Shown piece by piece: positions 31,570 through 39,889 of a DNA stretch of 42,364 bases. Numbering within the stretch: the stretch's first letter is position 1; each line of letters begins with the position of its first letter. The position numbers were made by a program, and so were the translations under genes. Source of the stretch: Selenomonas sp. oral taxon 892 str. F0426 (GTDB lineage Bacteria; Bacillota; Negativicutes; Selenomonadales; Selenomonadaceae); contig NZ_KI260540.1 in NCBI RefSeq assembly GCF_000468035.1, positions 95,494 through 137,857 on the forward strand, written 5' to 3'. The notes under the pieces are model-generated. The model was not told the DNA's origin, made no database searches, and worked only from the letters and a program-made list of their open reading frames with translations.

Positions 31570-34002
31570 ATGAAGAGATGGCGTACGGCACGGCTCCTCA
31601 CCTGCGCCATGATCGCGCTTCTGTGTCTCATCTGCCGTGCCAACGATGCCGCAGCGCTCACGCTCGCCTATGACCGCAACTACGGCACAGCATATATGAA
31701 CATCCTGCGCAATGCGTGCGAAGAGCCGATGGAGACGCGGGGATATACGCGCAGCCGGCTCGAACTGTTTCAGACGCGGCTTGTGGACGCGATCGAGGTC
31801 TATGATTTCGAGGCGGAGCGCTATCGGCGCGGAACCACAGAGGATCTTTACTGGTATCCGCATTTCACGGCAAAGATCGTGCTCGCCGTGCGTGAGGATG
31901 CGCTCGTATCCGTAACGCGCTGGACCGATCTGCGGGAGGGGGTCACCATCGTCCTGCCCGACAACTCGCCCGAACGCGAGATTTTTTTCCTGACCCTCGC
32001 GCAGCGTATGGGGCCCGACCCCGAGGAAGCCTTTGCCCTGCTCGCACGGATGAAGGCGGCGGGACGCCTCCGCTTCTATCCTGTGCATCAGGGCGTTCGG
32101 AGCATCTTTGCCGGCGCGGATGCGCGTGATGTCTATGTGCTCTTTGCCCATGAGGCGGATCGCCTCATTCGGCGCGGCGCGCGTCTGCAGATTATCGAGC
32201 CCGCCGATGGGACGCTCTCGTTTACAAAGGGGCTGCTCTCGCGAACGCCCATCACATTCTCTGACACGCTGCCCGAGCGTCTGGCTGCGGCAGGCTATCC
32301 GCCCGTCTCCGCAGACACTGTGCCTGCCCGTGCACTGCCGCCCGATTTCCTGCACAGTCTCCGTGCCGTAAGCACTCGCTACCATGCGGAGATTCAGGAT
32401 CGCCCCTTCCTTGCACCGTCGGAACCGCACAAGCGTTTTATCATTCTCATCTGTGCCCTCATCGTGACGGTCTTCTGGGGTTCCTCGATTCATCATCGCG
32501 TACTGCACTACGGCACACGGCGCGCCGTCCTTCTCCTCATCTCCATGCTCATTCTCTGGGAGCTGGACCGCTCGGCAAAGATTCTCACACCCGCACATGC
32601 CGATGCACTGGAGCGCATGCTTTGGTACCTCTACTACGTGTTCCGCGGCGGACTCTCGGTCGCGCTCCTGTGGATCGCATGGGCTTCGGATGAGGACGTG
32701 CTTGAACGCACGATGCCGCCGTGGCTGAAGACTGTCTTCGGCGTCAATCTCTTCCTTGCCGTGCTCATCCTCTGCAACGATCTGCATCATCAATTTTTCT
32801 ACTTCACATGGAGCACAGAGACGATGGAGTGGTCGGATCATCTGGCGTGGGGCGCATATGCCTACTGGACGCTCTGGTTCATCGAGATCCTCGCAGCTCT
32901 CCTGCTCCTCCTCGAAAAGGCAAAGCGCCAGCAGGTGCTGCGCCCAGCAATGGCACTTCCCTTTGTTCTCCTCATACTCTTTATTGTGTACTCCATCGCC
33001 TGTCAATATGTTGAGTGGGTGCAGTGGCCGGAGCTTACCGTCGTGACGGCACTCTTTTTCCTGCTCCTCATCGAAACCTGTCTGCTCACGGGACTCATGC
33101 CGTCGAACCGCTTCCATCAGGCATTCTTCACCCACGCACGCCTTGCGATGCAGCTCGTAGACGCGACGGGGCGGACGGTCTTTTCCTCTGCAGCACTGCC
33201 GCGGGCAGCGGAGCGTGATCTCCGCAAGTCCCGCATGGATCTGGACGGCGGGGCGCTCCTCTGGCAGGAGGATCTCTCCCTCCTCCACGAACGGCAGCGA
33301 CAGCTTGCGCTCACACGCGATGCACTGCGCCGCTCTCATGAGCTCCTGCGTGAGGAACACTCCATCCGCAAGCATCTGCTCCACCTCACGCTCAGAAAAC
33401 AGCTCTCGGATGAACTCGAGGCAATCTTGGCAGCGAAGCGTCCGCTCCTGCGCGAGTACCGCGAGCAGCTGATGGCAGCAGAAGAGGAAGCCGAGGTCAC
33501 TCGCATCATCCGCCGCCTGAACCTCCTCTCCTCCTATCTCAAGAAACGCTGTGTGCTCTTTCTCAAGGGGCAGGAAGACGGATACATCCGCACGGACGAG
33601 CTGTCGATGGCCGTCTCAGAGGTCTGTACCTACCTGCGCCCGCTCGGGCTGCGCGTTGGTGTGGAGTGGAGTCTCCCGCCCTCTGTGCGCACGGGAACGG
33701 TGCTCGCCCTCTTCGACTTCTTCGCAGAGTTCCTTGCGCGCGCTGCCCGCGAGGGAATGCCAGAGGTGTTTTGCCGCTTTGCGGATGACAGCGCATTCTT
33801 CCTGCTGGAGGCCGCGGATTGGATCGCACCGTGGACAACGCACTGGGGGGAGCAGCATGATTTGTCCATCACGCGCAGTGACCGCGGCTACGCGCTCTCC
33901 CTGACGGTGTGCCCTGCAGATAGGAAGGTGCAGGAGCAGAGCGGCGATGCACCGGCTCCCGCAAATACACAGACGGAGGAGGCACCGCCATGGAGCGTCT
34001 GA
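31570..34002 (+). CDS. Membrane sensor with solute-binding-like domain and degenerate kinase tail
   Basis: An 810-residue protein, first gene of a signalling operon. It has a signal peptide (about 1-30), a periplasmic region of about 240 residues resembling a type 2 periplasmic binding protein (LTLAYDRNYGTAYMNILRNA ... TKGLLSRTP), about seven membrane helices (about 288-510), and a cytoplasmic part with a long coiled coil (about 540-660). In that coiled coil, RRLNLLSSYLKKRCVLFL resembles 7TM-type sensor kinases. I see no phospho-accepting His motif and no intact N or G boxes in the last 130 residues, so it is probably a pseudokinase passing its signal to the next gene. GGGAGGGG precedes the ATG at 31570. 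Confidence 0.78.
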   Translation: MKRWRTARLLTCAMIALLCLICRANDAAALTLAYDRNYGTAYMNILRNACEEPMETRGYTRSRLELFQTRLVDAIEVYDFEAERYRRGTTEDLYWYPHFTAKIVLAVREDALVSVTRWTDLREGVTIVLPDNSPEREIFFLTLAQRMGPDPEEAFALLARMKAAGRLRFYPVHQGVRSIFAGADARDVYVLFAHEADRLIRRGARLQIIEPADGTLSFTKGLLSRTPITFSDTLPERLAAAGYPPVSADTVPARALPPDFLHSLRAVSTRYHAEIQDRPFLAPSEPHKRFIILICALIVTVFWGSSIHHRVLHYGTRRAVLLLISMLILWELDRSAKILTPAHADALERMLWYLYYVFRGGLSVALLWIAWASDEDVLERTMPPWLKTVFGVNLFLAVLILCNDLHHQFFYFTWSTETMEWSDHLAWGAYAYWTLWFIEILAALLLLLEKAKRQQVLRPAMALPFVLLILFIVYSIACQYVEWVQWPELTVVTALFFLLLIETCLLTGLMPSNRFHQAFFTHARLAMQLVDATGRTVFSSAALPRAAERDLRKSRMDLDGGALLWQEDLSLLHERQRQLALTRDALRRSHELLREEHSIRKHLLHLTLRKQLSDELEAILAAKRPLLREYREQLMAAEEEAEVTRIIRRLNLLSSYLKKRCVLFLKGQEDGYIRTDELSMAVSEVCTYLRPLGLRVGVEWSLPPSVRTGTVLALFDFFAEFLARAAREGMPEVFCRFADDSAFFLLEAADWIAPWTTHWGEQHDLSITRSDRGYALSLTVCPADRKVQEQSGDAPAPANTQTEEAPPWSV

Positions 34003-35378
34003 CATCGCACAGCTACGAGGCGATTCTCGTCCTCGTCCTCCTCGCATGCTTCGTCCTCATCGCCGAAACGGCCGCACTCTTTTGGAGTGCCGTCCGCCTC
34101 GACCGCCATCGCATCCGCCGCAGTCTGCCGGAGATAGCGGCGCTTGCCGTCACTCTCTACATCACAATCCTCCTCGGCGGCGGATGGAAGCTCTTCCTGA
34201 ACGGACTGCCGCCATATGACTGGATGGCACAGGAGCGCACCCTCGCAGGTGCTGCAGCCATCTGCGCAGGACTCTTCTCCATGCGGCGAACGCCTCGGCG
34301 CGGAGGACTGCTCGCTGCGGCGGGGATCCTCTCCCTGCCGCTCTTCGACATCTTCCTGCCCATCTCAGCCCTTTTCGTTCTTGGACTGCTCACGGGGCGT
34401 GTTCTGCTCCTCGTCCGGCACGTCCATGCGCGCCGCGCATACGAAGTGACCGTCGCCTCCATCCGCGAGGGACTCGACCTCCTGCCCGACGGACTGCTCT
34501 TTGCCCGCGCCGATCACACCGCCGTGCTTGTCAACATCACGATGCTGCATTTCATGGAGCGCCTCTTCGGGCGCCAGTACCGAAACGCAGAGGTGTTCTG
34601 GCAGGAGCTGATGGCATTTGATGTTCCCGCCTCAGCAGAAAAGGAACTGCGTGAGGATGCCGCCCTCTTTCGCTTTGCTGCGGGCGATGTGTGGCTCGTA
34701 CAGCGCGTGCGGCTGCCCGAGGATCTGGATGGCTGGCAGCTGACCGCCTCCTGCGTCACGGAGCTGGACAACGTGACGCGGGAACTCGAGGCGAAAAATA
34801 AGGCTCTGGGTGCCACGATCAGCGCGCAAAAGGAACTGCTGACGCGCCTCGAAGAGACCGAGCGGCATCGCACGCTGCAGGAGATCACCTCGCGTGTACA
34901 CGATGTGCTCGGTCAGCGCATCAGTATGCTCCAGCAGCTCCTCGCAAGTCCCGCTCCGAAGGACGCACTCGACACCATCGTGCGCATTGACAGCCTCCTC
35001 GAGGCGGTGCCGCTCACGCAGGAGGCGCACCCTGCCACCCTGCTCGCCGATATGACAGATACCTACACGCGTCTCGGCATCCGTCTCATCCGTACGGGTG
35101 AGCTGCCGCGCAATCTGCGCCGCGCACGCGCCTTTGCTGCCATCATCCGGGAGGCACTCAGCAATGCGGTGTGCCACGGACGCGCGAACGAGATCCACAT
35201 CACCCTCACCGAGCGCCGTCTGCGCATCCGCGACAACGGCATTGGCTGCCGAACACTGCATCCCGGCGGCGGACTCACGGGCATGATACGCCGCGTGAAC
35301 GACCTCGGCGGTCGCCTGCTTATCACACCTTCACCGCATTTTGAACTGGACGCACAGATAGGGGAGAAACAAGGATGA
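33990..35378 (+). CDS. Sensor histidine kinase, DesK/NarL type (HisKA_3)
   Basis: A 462-residue membrane kinase. About five N-terminal membrane helices (to about 145) are followed by a PAS-like region (about 150-255, IREGLDLLPDGLLFARADHTAVLVN), a coiled coil, and the HisKA_3 dimerisation helix SRVHDVLGQRISMLQQLL with the phospho-accepting His at 304. The ATPase domain contains REALSNAVCHGRANEI (N box), RIRDNGIGC (G1) and GGLTGMIRRV (G2). It autophosphorylates and should phosphorylate the downstream regulator. It overlaps the sensor gene by 13 bases and the regulator gene by four (ATGA), so all three are tightly coupled. Confidence 0.93.
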   Translation: MERLTSHSYEAILVLVLLACFVLIAETAALFWSAVRLDRHRIRRSLPEIAALAVTLYITILLGGGWKLFLNGLPPYDWMAQERTLAGAAAICAGLFSMRRTPRRGGLLAAAGILSLPLFDIFLPISALFVLGLLTGRVLLLVRHVHARRAYEVTVASIREGLDLLPDGLLFARADHTAVLVNITMLHFMERLFGRQYRNAEVFWQELMAFDVPASAEKELREDAALFRFAAGDVWLVQRVRLPEDLDGWQLTASCVTELDNVTRELEAKNKALGATISAQKELLTRLEETERHRTLQEITSRVHDVLGQRISMLQQLLASPAPKDALDTIVRIDSLLEAVPLTQEAHPATLLADMTDTYTRLGIRLIRTGELPRNLRRARAFAAIIREALSNAVCHGRANEIHITLTERRLRIRDNGIGCRTLHPGGGLTGMIRRVNDLGGRLLITPSPHFELDAQIGEKQG

Positions 35379-35995
35379 TTAAAATTCTTCTCGTGGACGA
35401 TCAAAAGATCCTGCTCGAGGGTCTCGAGCAGATCCTCGCGCCGCTCGAGGACATCGAGGTCATCGGCGCCTGCACTCTCTCGGAGCTCGCAGAGGAGGCA
35501 TGCGCACGCCTCGCCCCTGATCTCGTACTCATGGACATCTGTATGGAGGGACGCACGAGCGGCATTCAGATCTGCGAGCGTCTCAAAATGCGCTTTCCGC
35601 AGCTGCGCATTGTCCTCATGACGGGAATGCAGGAAGTCGCCTTTCTTGAGTGGGCGAAGAATGCAGGGGCGGACAGCTTCATCTACAAGGAATCCTCAGG
35701 CGAGGCATTTGCCGACTGCATCCGCGCCACGATGCGCGGCAAGCAGATCTACCCCGACGTACAGGGCACGTATACCTTCGGCGGCACGAACATCCCGCTG
35801 ACCGACCGTGAGTTTGCCATTCTGCAGCGCATCTGCCACAACAAGACGTACGAGGAAATCGCCCTCGAGTTTGGAATCACAAAACGCACCGTCCACTTCC
35901 ACGTCGGCAATATGCTCGCCAAGACGGGCTACAAGAGCGTCGTCGGGCTTGCCGTCGAGGCGACCGAGCGCGGATATGCCGGAGGAGCGATATAA
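35375..35995 (+). CDS. LuxR/NarL-family response regulator
   Basis: A 206-residue regulator. The receiver domain (1-125) has the acidic pair D8/D9, phospho-acceptor D54 (DLVLMDICMEG), a conserved Thr in VLMTG and Lys in YKES. The C-terminal LuxR-type helix-turn-helix (about 140-200) reads LTDREFAILQRICHNKTYEEIALEFGITKRTVHFHVGNML. Partner of the kinase just upstream. LuxR-type regulators bind short inverted repeats as dimers. The palindromic operator at 36074-36089, 79 bases after its stop and repeated five more times in the window, is the best candidate target; that link is inference. Confidence 0.95.
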   Translation: MIKILLVDDQKILLEGLEQILAPLEDIEVIGACTLSELAEEACARLAPDLVLMDICMEGRTSGIQICERLKMRFPQLRIVLMTGMQEVAFLEWAKNAGADSFIYKESSGEAFADCIRATMRGKQIYPDVQGTYTFGGTNIPLTDREFAILQRICHNKTYEEIALEFGITKRTVHFHVGNMLAKTGYKSVVGLAVEATERGYAGGAI

Positions 35996-36073
35996 ATCGA
36001 ACCTCTGCCTCATCGAAACGGAGGAATCTTTTTATGTCTTATATACCATGTTTTTTCAAAATTTTTTCAAAAC

Positions 36074-36117
36074 CTGTCATTTATGACAGTACACTTTTTT
36101 CCTAAGTATGTTAAACT
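36074..36117 (+). promoter_or_regulatory. Regulon operator and extended -10 of the SPFH/zinc-ribbon/TPM operon
   Basis: CTGTCATTTATGACAG (36074-36089) is identical to the operator at 12437. It is followed after 22 bases by TAAACT (36112-36117) with TATGT before it. The A/T-rich tract AAAATTTTTTCAAAA lies directly upstream. The predicted start is near 36124, about 45 bases before the SPFH gene. Confidence 0.8.
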
Positions 36118-36169
36118 ATAGGAGAACTTTCAGAACACTCGCGTTTTAGCCGGAACAGGAGGAAGAATC

Positions 36170-37600
36170 ATGGGTCTCATTCAAGCAGCCGTTGGCTCTG
36201 TCGGCGGCGTTCTCGCCGATCAGTGGAAAGAATACTTCTACTGCGACAGCCTTGATAAGGACGCTCTCGTCGCCAAGGGTCAGAAACGAGTCAGCGGCCG
36301 CAGCTCGAACACGAGCGCGACGGATAATATCATCTCGAATGGCTCCGTCATCACCGTCAACGATGGTCAGTGCATGATCATCGTCGAGCAGGGCCAAGTC
36401 GTCGAGATTTGTGCCGAGCCGGGTGCATTCACCTATGACAGCTCCACCGAGCCAACCGTCTTCGGCGGCAATCTCGCGAGCGACCTCGTCTCCGTCCTCA
36501 AGAACATGGGCAAGCGTTTCACGTTCGGTGGGGACGCGCCGAAGGATCAGCGCATCTACTATTTCAACACAAAAGAAATCATGGGCAACAAATACGGGAC
36601 GGCGCAGTCCATCCAGTTTGAGACCATAATCGGCACATACACACTGAACGTCAACATCCGCTGCTTTGGTGAGTACAGCTACCGCATCACAAACCCGATT
36701 CTCTTCTACACGAACGTCTGCGGCAACGTCGAGGGTGTCTACGAGCGCAGCGAGATTGATTCCCAGCTCAAGAGCGAACTGCTCACCGCCCTGCAGCCCA
36801 CATTCGGGCGCATCGCGGCGAAGGGCATCCGCTACACCCAGCTCATCAACTACACGAAGGATATCCGCAACGAGCTCTCCGAGGAGCTGTCCGAGGACTG
36901 GGGCAAGAAACGCGGCATCGAGATCGTCTCGTTCGGTGTGTCGAGCGTCAAGGCGGACGAAGAGGACGAAAAGCGCATCAAGGAGATCCAGGACAGCGCG
37001 ATCATGAGCGACCCGAACCTCCGTGCAGGTCGTCTCGCGAGCGCGACGGCGGATGCCATGCGCACCGCCGCCGGCAACGAGGCGGGCATGGGCGGCGCGT
37101 TCGGCTTCATGGGGATGGGCATGGCAGGCAACGCAGGTGCCAGTGCGATGGGCGCATTCGGGCCACAGGGCGGCATGCCTCCGCAGGGCAATCCGCTCGC
37201 AGGCGGTGCAGCGGTCGGCGGCATGGCGGCAGCACCCGCAGCGGCCGCAGGGTGGTCATGCTCCTGCGGACAGTCCGGCAATACGGGTAAGTTCTGTGCG
37301 GACTGTGGAAAACCGCAGCCCGCTCCTGTGAATACGTGGAACTGTCCTTGCGGGCACACGGGCAACACGGGGAAATTCTGCGCCGAGTGCGGCAAGCCTC
37401 AGCCGTCCGCCGAAGGATGGTCCTGCTCCTGCGGCACAACGAATCAAGGCAAGTTCTGTGCGAACTGCGGCAAGCCGAAACCGGCCGGCGCCCCCCTCTA
37501 TGCGTGTGACAAGTGCGGTTGGAAGCCCGACGATCCCGCACATCCGCCGAAGTTCTGCCCGCAGTGCGGCGACGTCTTCGACGAGAACGACAAGCAGTAA
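36170..37600 (+). CDS. SPFH-domain protein with four C-terminal zinc ribbons (YdjI-like)
   Basis: A 476-residue cytoplasmic protein. The N-terminal about 300 residues match the SPFH (stomatin/flotillin-like) YdjI type: WKEYFYCDSLDKDALVAKGQ, SNGSVITVNDGQCMIIVEQGQVVE, GAFTYDSSTEP, NIRCFGEYSYRI. A Gly/Met/Ala-rich linker follows (about 305-360), then four zinc ribbons. Three use a CxC first knuckle (WSCSCG, WNCPCG, WSCSCG) with CxxCGKP second knuckles, and the last is CDKCG...CPQCGD. In B. subtilis YdjI works with YdjG and YdjH at the membrane and with PspA; no PspA gene is in this window. First gene of the operator-driven operon. Confidence 0.9.
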   Translation: MGLIQAAVGSVGGVLADQWKEYFYCDSLDKDALVAKGQKRVSGRSSNTSATDNIISNGSVITVNDGQCMIIVEQGQVVEICAEPGAFTYDSSTEPTVFGGNLASDLVSVLKNMGKRFTFGGDAPKDQRIYYFNTKEIMGNKYGTAQSIQFETIIGTYTLNVNIRCFGEYSYRITNPILFYTNVCGNVEGVYERSEIDSQLKSELLTALQPTFGRIAAKGIRYTQLINYTKDIRNELSEELSEDWGKKRGIEIVSFGVSSVKADEEDEKRIKEIQDSAIMSDPNLRAGRLASATADAMRTAAGNEAGMGGAFGFMGMGMAGNAGASAMGAFGPQGGMPPQGNPLAGGAAVGGMAAAPAAAAGWSCSCGQSGNTGKFCADCGKPQPAPVNTWNCPCGHTGNTGKFCAECGKPQPSAEGWSCSCGTTNQGKFCANCGKPKPAGAPLYACDKCGWKPDDPAHPPKFCPQCGDVFDENDKQ

Positions 37601-37601
37601 A

Positions 37602-37760
37602 GGAATCGCTGATAAAATGAAGTCCGTCAGATTGGCGTAGATTTTTTCGTCCGAACAAGGAGACAAACCGGACGATAGCCGGGCTATGTGGAGGATCGCG
37701 GGCACAGTGCGGGCAAAAAAGATACGTCAAGATGGCGTGGCTGAATTTATCAGTGCTTCC
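37602..37760. repeat. MITE-like inverted-repeat element, full copy
   Basis: A 159-bp element with 15-bp imperfect terminal inverted repeats: GGAATCGCTGATAAA (37602-37616) and TTTATCAGTGCTTCC (37746-37760). It starts one base after the stop of the SPFH gene and encodes nothing. Inside are GTCCG...CGGAC and ATAGCC-G-GGCTAT inverted repeats. Related copies are at 4475-4533 and 42335-42364. Confidence 0.85.
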
Positions 37761-37792
37761 TAAATCTTCCTTTTAGAAGAGAGGTGACTGAT

Positions 37793-38911
37793 ATGGCAGA
37801 TACAAGCGTCAGCTACAAATGCCCCAACTGCGGTGCCCCCCTCTCCTTTCTGCCCGGTCACGACCATGTGACCTGTGAGTACTGCAACACAGAGCTCGAC
37901 GTAGCAACCGTTGAATCGCTGTTTCAGAAAGCACAGGAAAAGGCTGTCCTCGCCACTGAGGCAAAGGAATCAAAGTGGAAAACCGACGGCGCAGGCAGCG
38001 AATGGGATGCCGCCGAAGCAGAAGCTATGAAGATCCAGACCTGCTCCTCCTGCGGTGCAGAACTCGTCTCCGACGGCAACACCATGGCAACCGAATGCGC
38101 CTACTGCGGCAGCCCGAACATGATCCCCAGCCAGTTCGGCGGCATGCTCCGCCCCGACTTCGTCATCCCGTTCAAGAAGACGAAGCAGGACGCCATCGCC
38201 GCACTCAAGGAGTTCTACAGCGAGGGCTTCAGGAAATACATCCTCCCAAGCGCGTTCACATCCGAGAACCGCATCAAGGAAATCCAGTCCATGTACGTCC
38301 CCTTCTGGCTGTTCGACTCGAAAGTGCGCGCGAGCGCAACCTTCCGTGCGGAGAACGACAGCGTACGCGAGACCTCCGATGAGATCATCACCGAGACCAG
38401 TCACTACAGCTGCGAGCGCGGCGGCTCCATGGCGTTTGAGCGCATCCCCGTCGACGGCAGCGAGCGCATGGATGATCAATATATGGAAAGCATCGAACCG
38501 TTCGACTACAAGGAGCTCGTCCCCTTCTCCGCCGCCTACTTTACGGGGCACATCGCGGACAAATACGACGTGGATGCCGAGGCGAGCGTCCCGCGCGCCG
38601 ACAAGCGCGTGAGCGAGAGCGCGATCGGCGTTCTTGAGAGCACAGTCAAGGGCTATGACCGCTGCTCCCTCGACGGCGAGGCAAGCGTCGTCAAGGAGAA
38701 CGGCACCGTCAGCTACGCGATGGCGCCCGTCTGGATCCTCACAACGAAGTATGGTGAGAAGGCTTACACCTTTATGATGAACGGACAGACCGGCAAGGTC
38801 GTCGGCTCCGTCCCCATCGACCGGACGAAGGTACTGCTCTACTCCATCATTCCTGGCATCGTCAGTATCCCCATTTTCTACTACCTCGCGAAATTCGTTC
38901 TGTCGGACTAA
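37793..38911 (+). CDS. Zinc-ribbon membrane protein (YdjG-like), copy 1
   Basis: A 372-residue protein. It has a first zinc ribbon (about 6-36, YKCPNCGAPLSFLPG ... CEYCNTEL), a second (about 83-110, TCSSCGAELVSDGNTMATECAYCGSPNM), and a beta-rich domain with the typical VIPFKKTKQDAIAALKEFY and YVPFWLFD (about 128-190). It ends in one membrane helix (about 346-366). This is the architecture of B. subtilis YdjG. GAGAGG precedes the ATG at 37793, favoured over a GTG three codons earlier. It follows the SPFH gene across a MITE-like element and precedes a TPM gene by 12 bases. Confidence 0.88.
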   Translation: MADTSVSYKCPNCGAPLSFLPGHDHVTCEYCNTELDVATVESLFQKAQEKAVLATEAKESKWKTDGAGSEWDAAEAEAMKIQTCSSCGAELVSDGNTMATECAYCGSPNMIPSQFGGMLRPDFVIPFKKTKQDAIAALKEFYSEGFRKYILPSAFTSENRIKEIQSMYVPFWLFDSKVRASATFRAENDSVRETSDEIITETSHYSCERGGSMAFERIPVDGSERMDDQYMESIEPFDYKELVPFSAAYFTGHIADKYDVDAEASVPRADKRVSESAIGVLESTVKGYDRCSLDGEASVVKENGTVSYAMAPVWILTTKYGEKAYTFMMNGQTGKVVGSVPIDRTKVLLYSIIPGIVSIPIFYYLAKFVLSD

Positions 38912-38923
38912 GGAGGTGCAGCG

Positions 38924-39742
38924 ATGTTTACAAAAAACAAAAAGCGCCTCAGTGCACTCCTTGCATTCCTCCTGCTCCTCTGCTTTACCTCCATCGCTCT
39001 CGCCGTGCCGAAACAGGCACCGCCGCCGAAAGCACAGACACAGGAGCAGGGAATCGGCGCGGATCGCGTCATCGACGAGGCGGACATCCTCACAGACAGC
39101 GAGGAAAAGGAACTTGATGCGAAAATTGCCACAATCGAACAGTCGCACAAGGTACGCATCCTAATCGGTACGATGAAGACTACGGACGGCACGCCGCTCG
39201 GCAAGATCGCGAACAACGTTGTCGACCAGATCCCCGGCGAGAGCGGCACCATCGTCCTTCTCCTCTCGATGAAGGAGCGCGACTGGTACATCTCCACCGA
39301 CACGCAGATGCGTGCGCGCATCACCGACGGCAAGGGCGTGGACTACCTTGCGGGCGAATTTCTCCCCGATCTGAAGGAGAACAAATACGACGCTGCATTC
39401 ACCACATTTGCGGCGACCACGGACGAGATGCTGACCTACTACGAGAAGGAAGGCGAGCCGTACGATCCAGCGAATGCATTCAACCTCATGGCACTCGGAA
39501 TTGCTCTCGCGTGTGCGCTGATTCTCGGAGCAGTGATCTACTATCAGCTCCTGGCGACTGCGAGCAACGTCACCTTTGCAGCGGAGGCGGATGCCTACCT
39601 GAACCACGACAGCTTCCAGCTCATGCGCAGCGAGGACGATTTCCTCTATACCACCGTCACGCGCCGAGACAAACCAAAGAAGGAATCCTCCAGCAGCTCC
39701 AGTCGCGACAGCAGCCATGGCGGCGGCGGCGGGAAGTTCTGA
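38924..39742 (+). CDS. TPM-domain membrane protein (YdjH-like), copy 1
   Basis: A 272-residue protein with a signal segment (about 8-27), a TPM domain outside the membrane (about 45-175: RVIDEADILTDSEEKELDAKIATIEQ ... ISTDTQMRARITD), a membrane helix (about 187-210) and a cytoplasmic tail that turns Ser-rich and ends SHGGGGGKF. Paired with the zinc-ribbon gene before it, as ydjG-ydjH in B. subtilis. AAGGAGG overlaps the end of that gene. The glycine-rich end is shared with the TPM protein at 41024. Confidence 0.88.
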   Translation: MFTKNKKRLSALLAFLLLLCFTSIALAVPKQAPPPKAQTQEQGIGADRVIDEADILTDSEEKELDAKIATIEQSHKVRILIGTMKTTDGTPLGKIANNVVDQIPGESGTIVLLLSMKERDWYISTDTQMRARITDGKGVDYLAGEFLPDLKENKYDAAFTTFAATTDEMLTYYEKEGEPYDPANAFNLMALGIALACALILGAVIYYQLLATASNVTFAAEADAYLNHDSFQLMRSEDDFLYTTVTRRDKPKKESSSSSSRDSSHGGGGGKF

Positions 39743-39747
39743 TGTAC

Positions 39748-39850
39748 GCCCCAGTCTCCCCTGCCGCAGCGAGGGCTGATGCCCTCCCCCCAGCCTCCCC
39801 TGCAGCAGCGGAGGAGAGGGACCGCTTGCGGTGGTGGGGGCGCCTTGAAC
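39748..39850. repeat. GC-rich double-hairpin repeat, copy 3
   Basis: Same orientation as copy 2. It holds a partial unit (CCAGTCTCCCCTGCCGCAGCG) followed by a full one: CAGCCTCCCCTGCAGCAGCG, GGAGGAGAGGG, the small hairpin ACCGC-tt-GCGGT and GGTGGGGGCGCCTTGAAC. Hairpin 2 again keeps its pairing with a different loop. It lies between the two zinc-ribbon/TPM gene pairs. Confidence 0.7.
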
Positions 39851-39889
39851 GAATGGGCAAACATTACATAAGCAAAGCGAGGTAACACC

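Noticed and set aside
31399-33384. A 661-codon minus-strand open frame opposite the sensor gene
   Set aside because: The plus-strand product has a signal peptide, membrane helices and operon overlaps; the minus-strand frame shows Cys/His/Arg-rich shadow composition and no domain.
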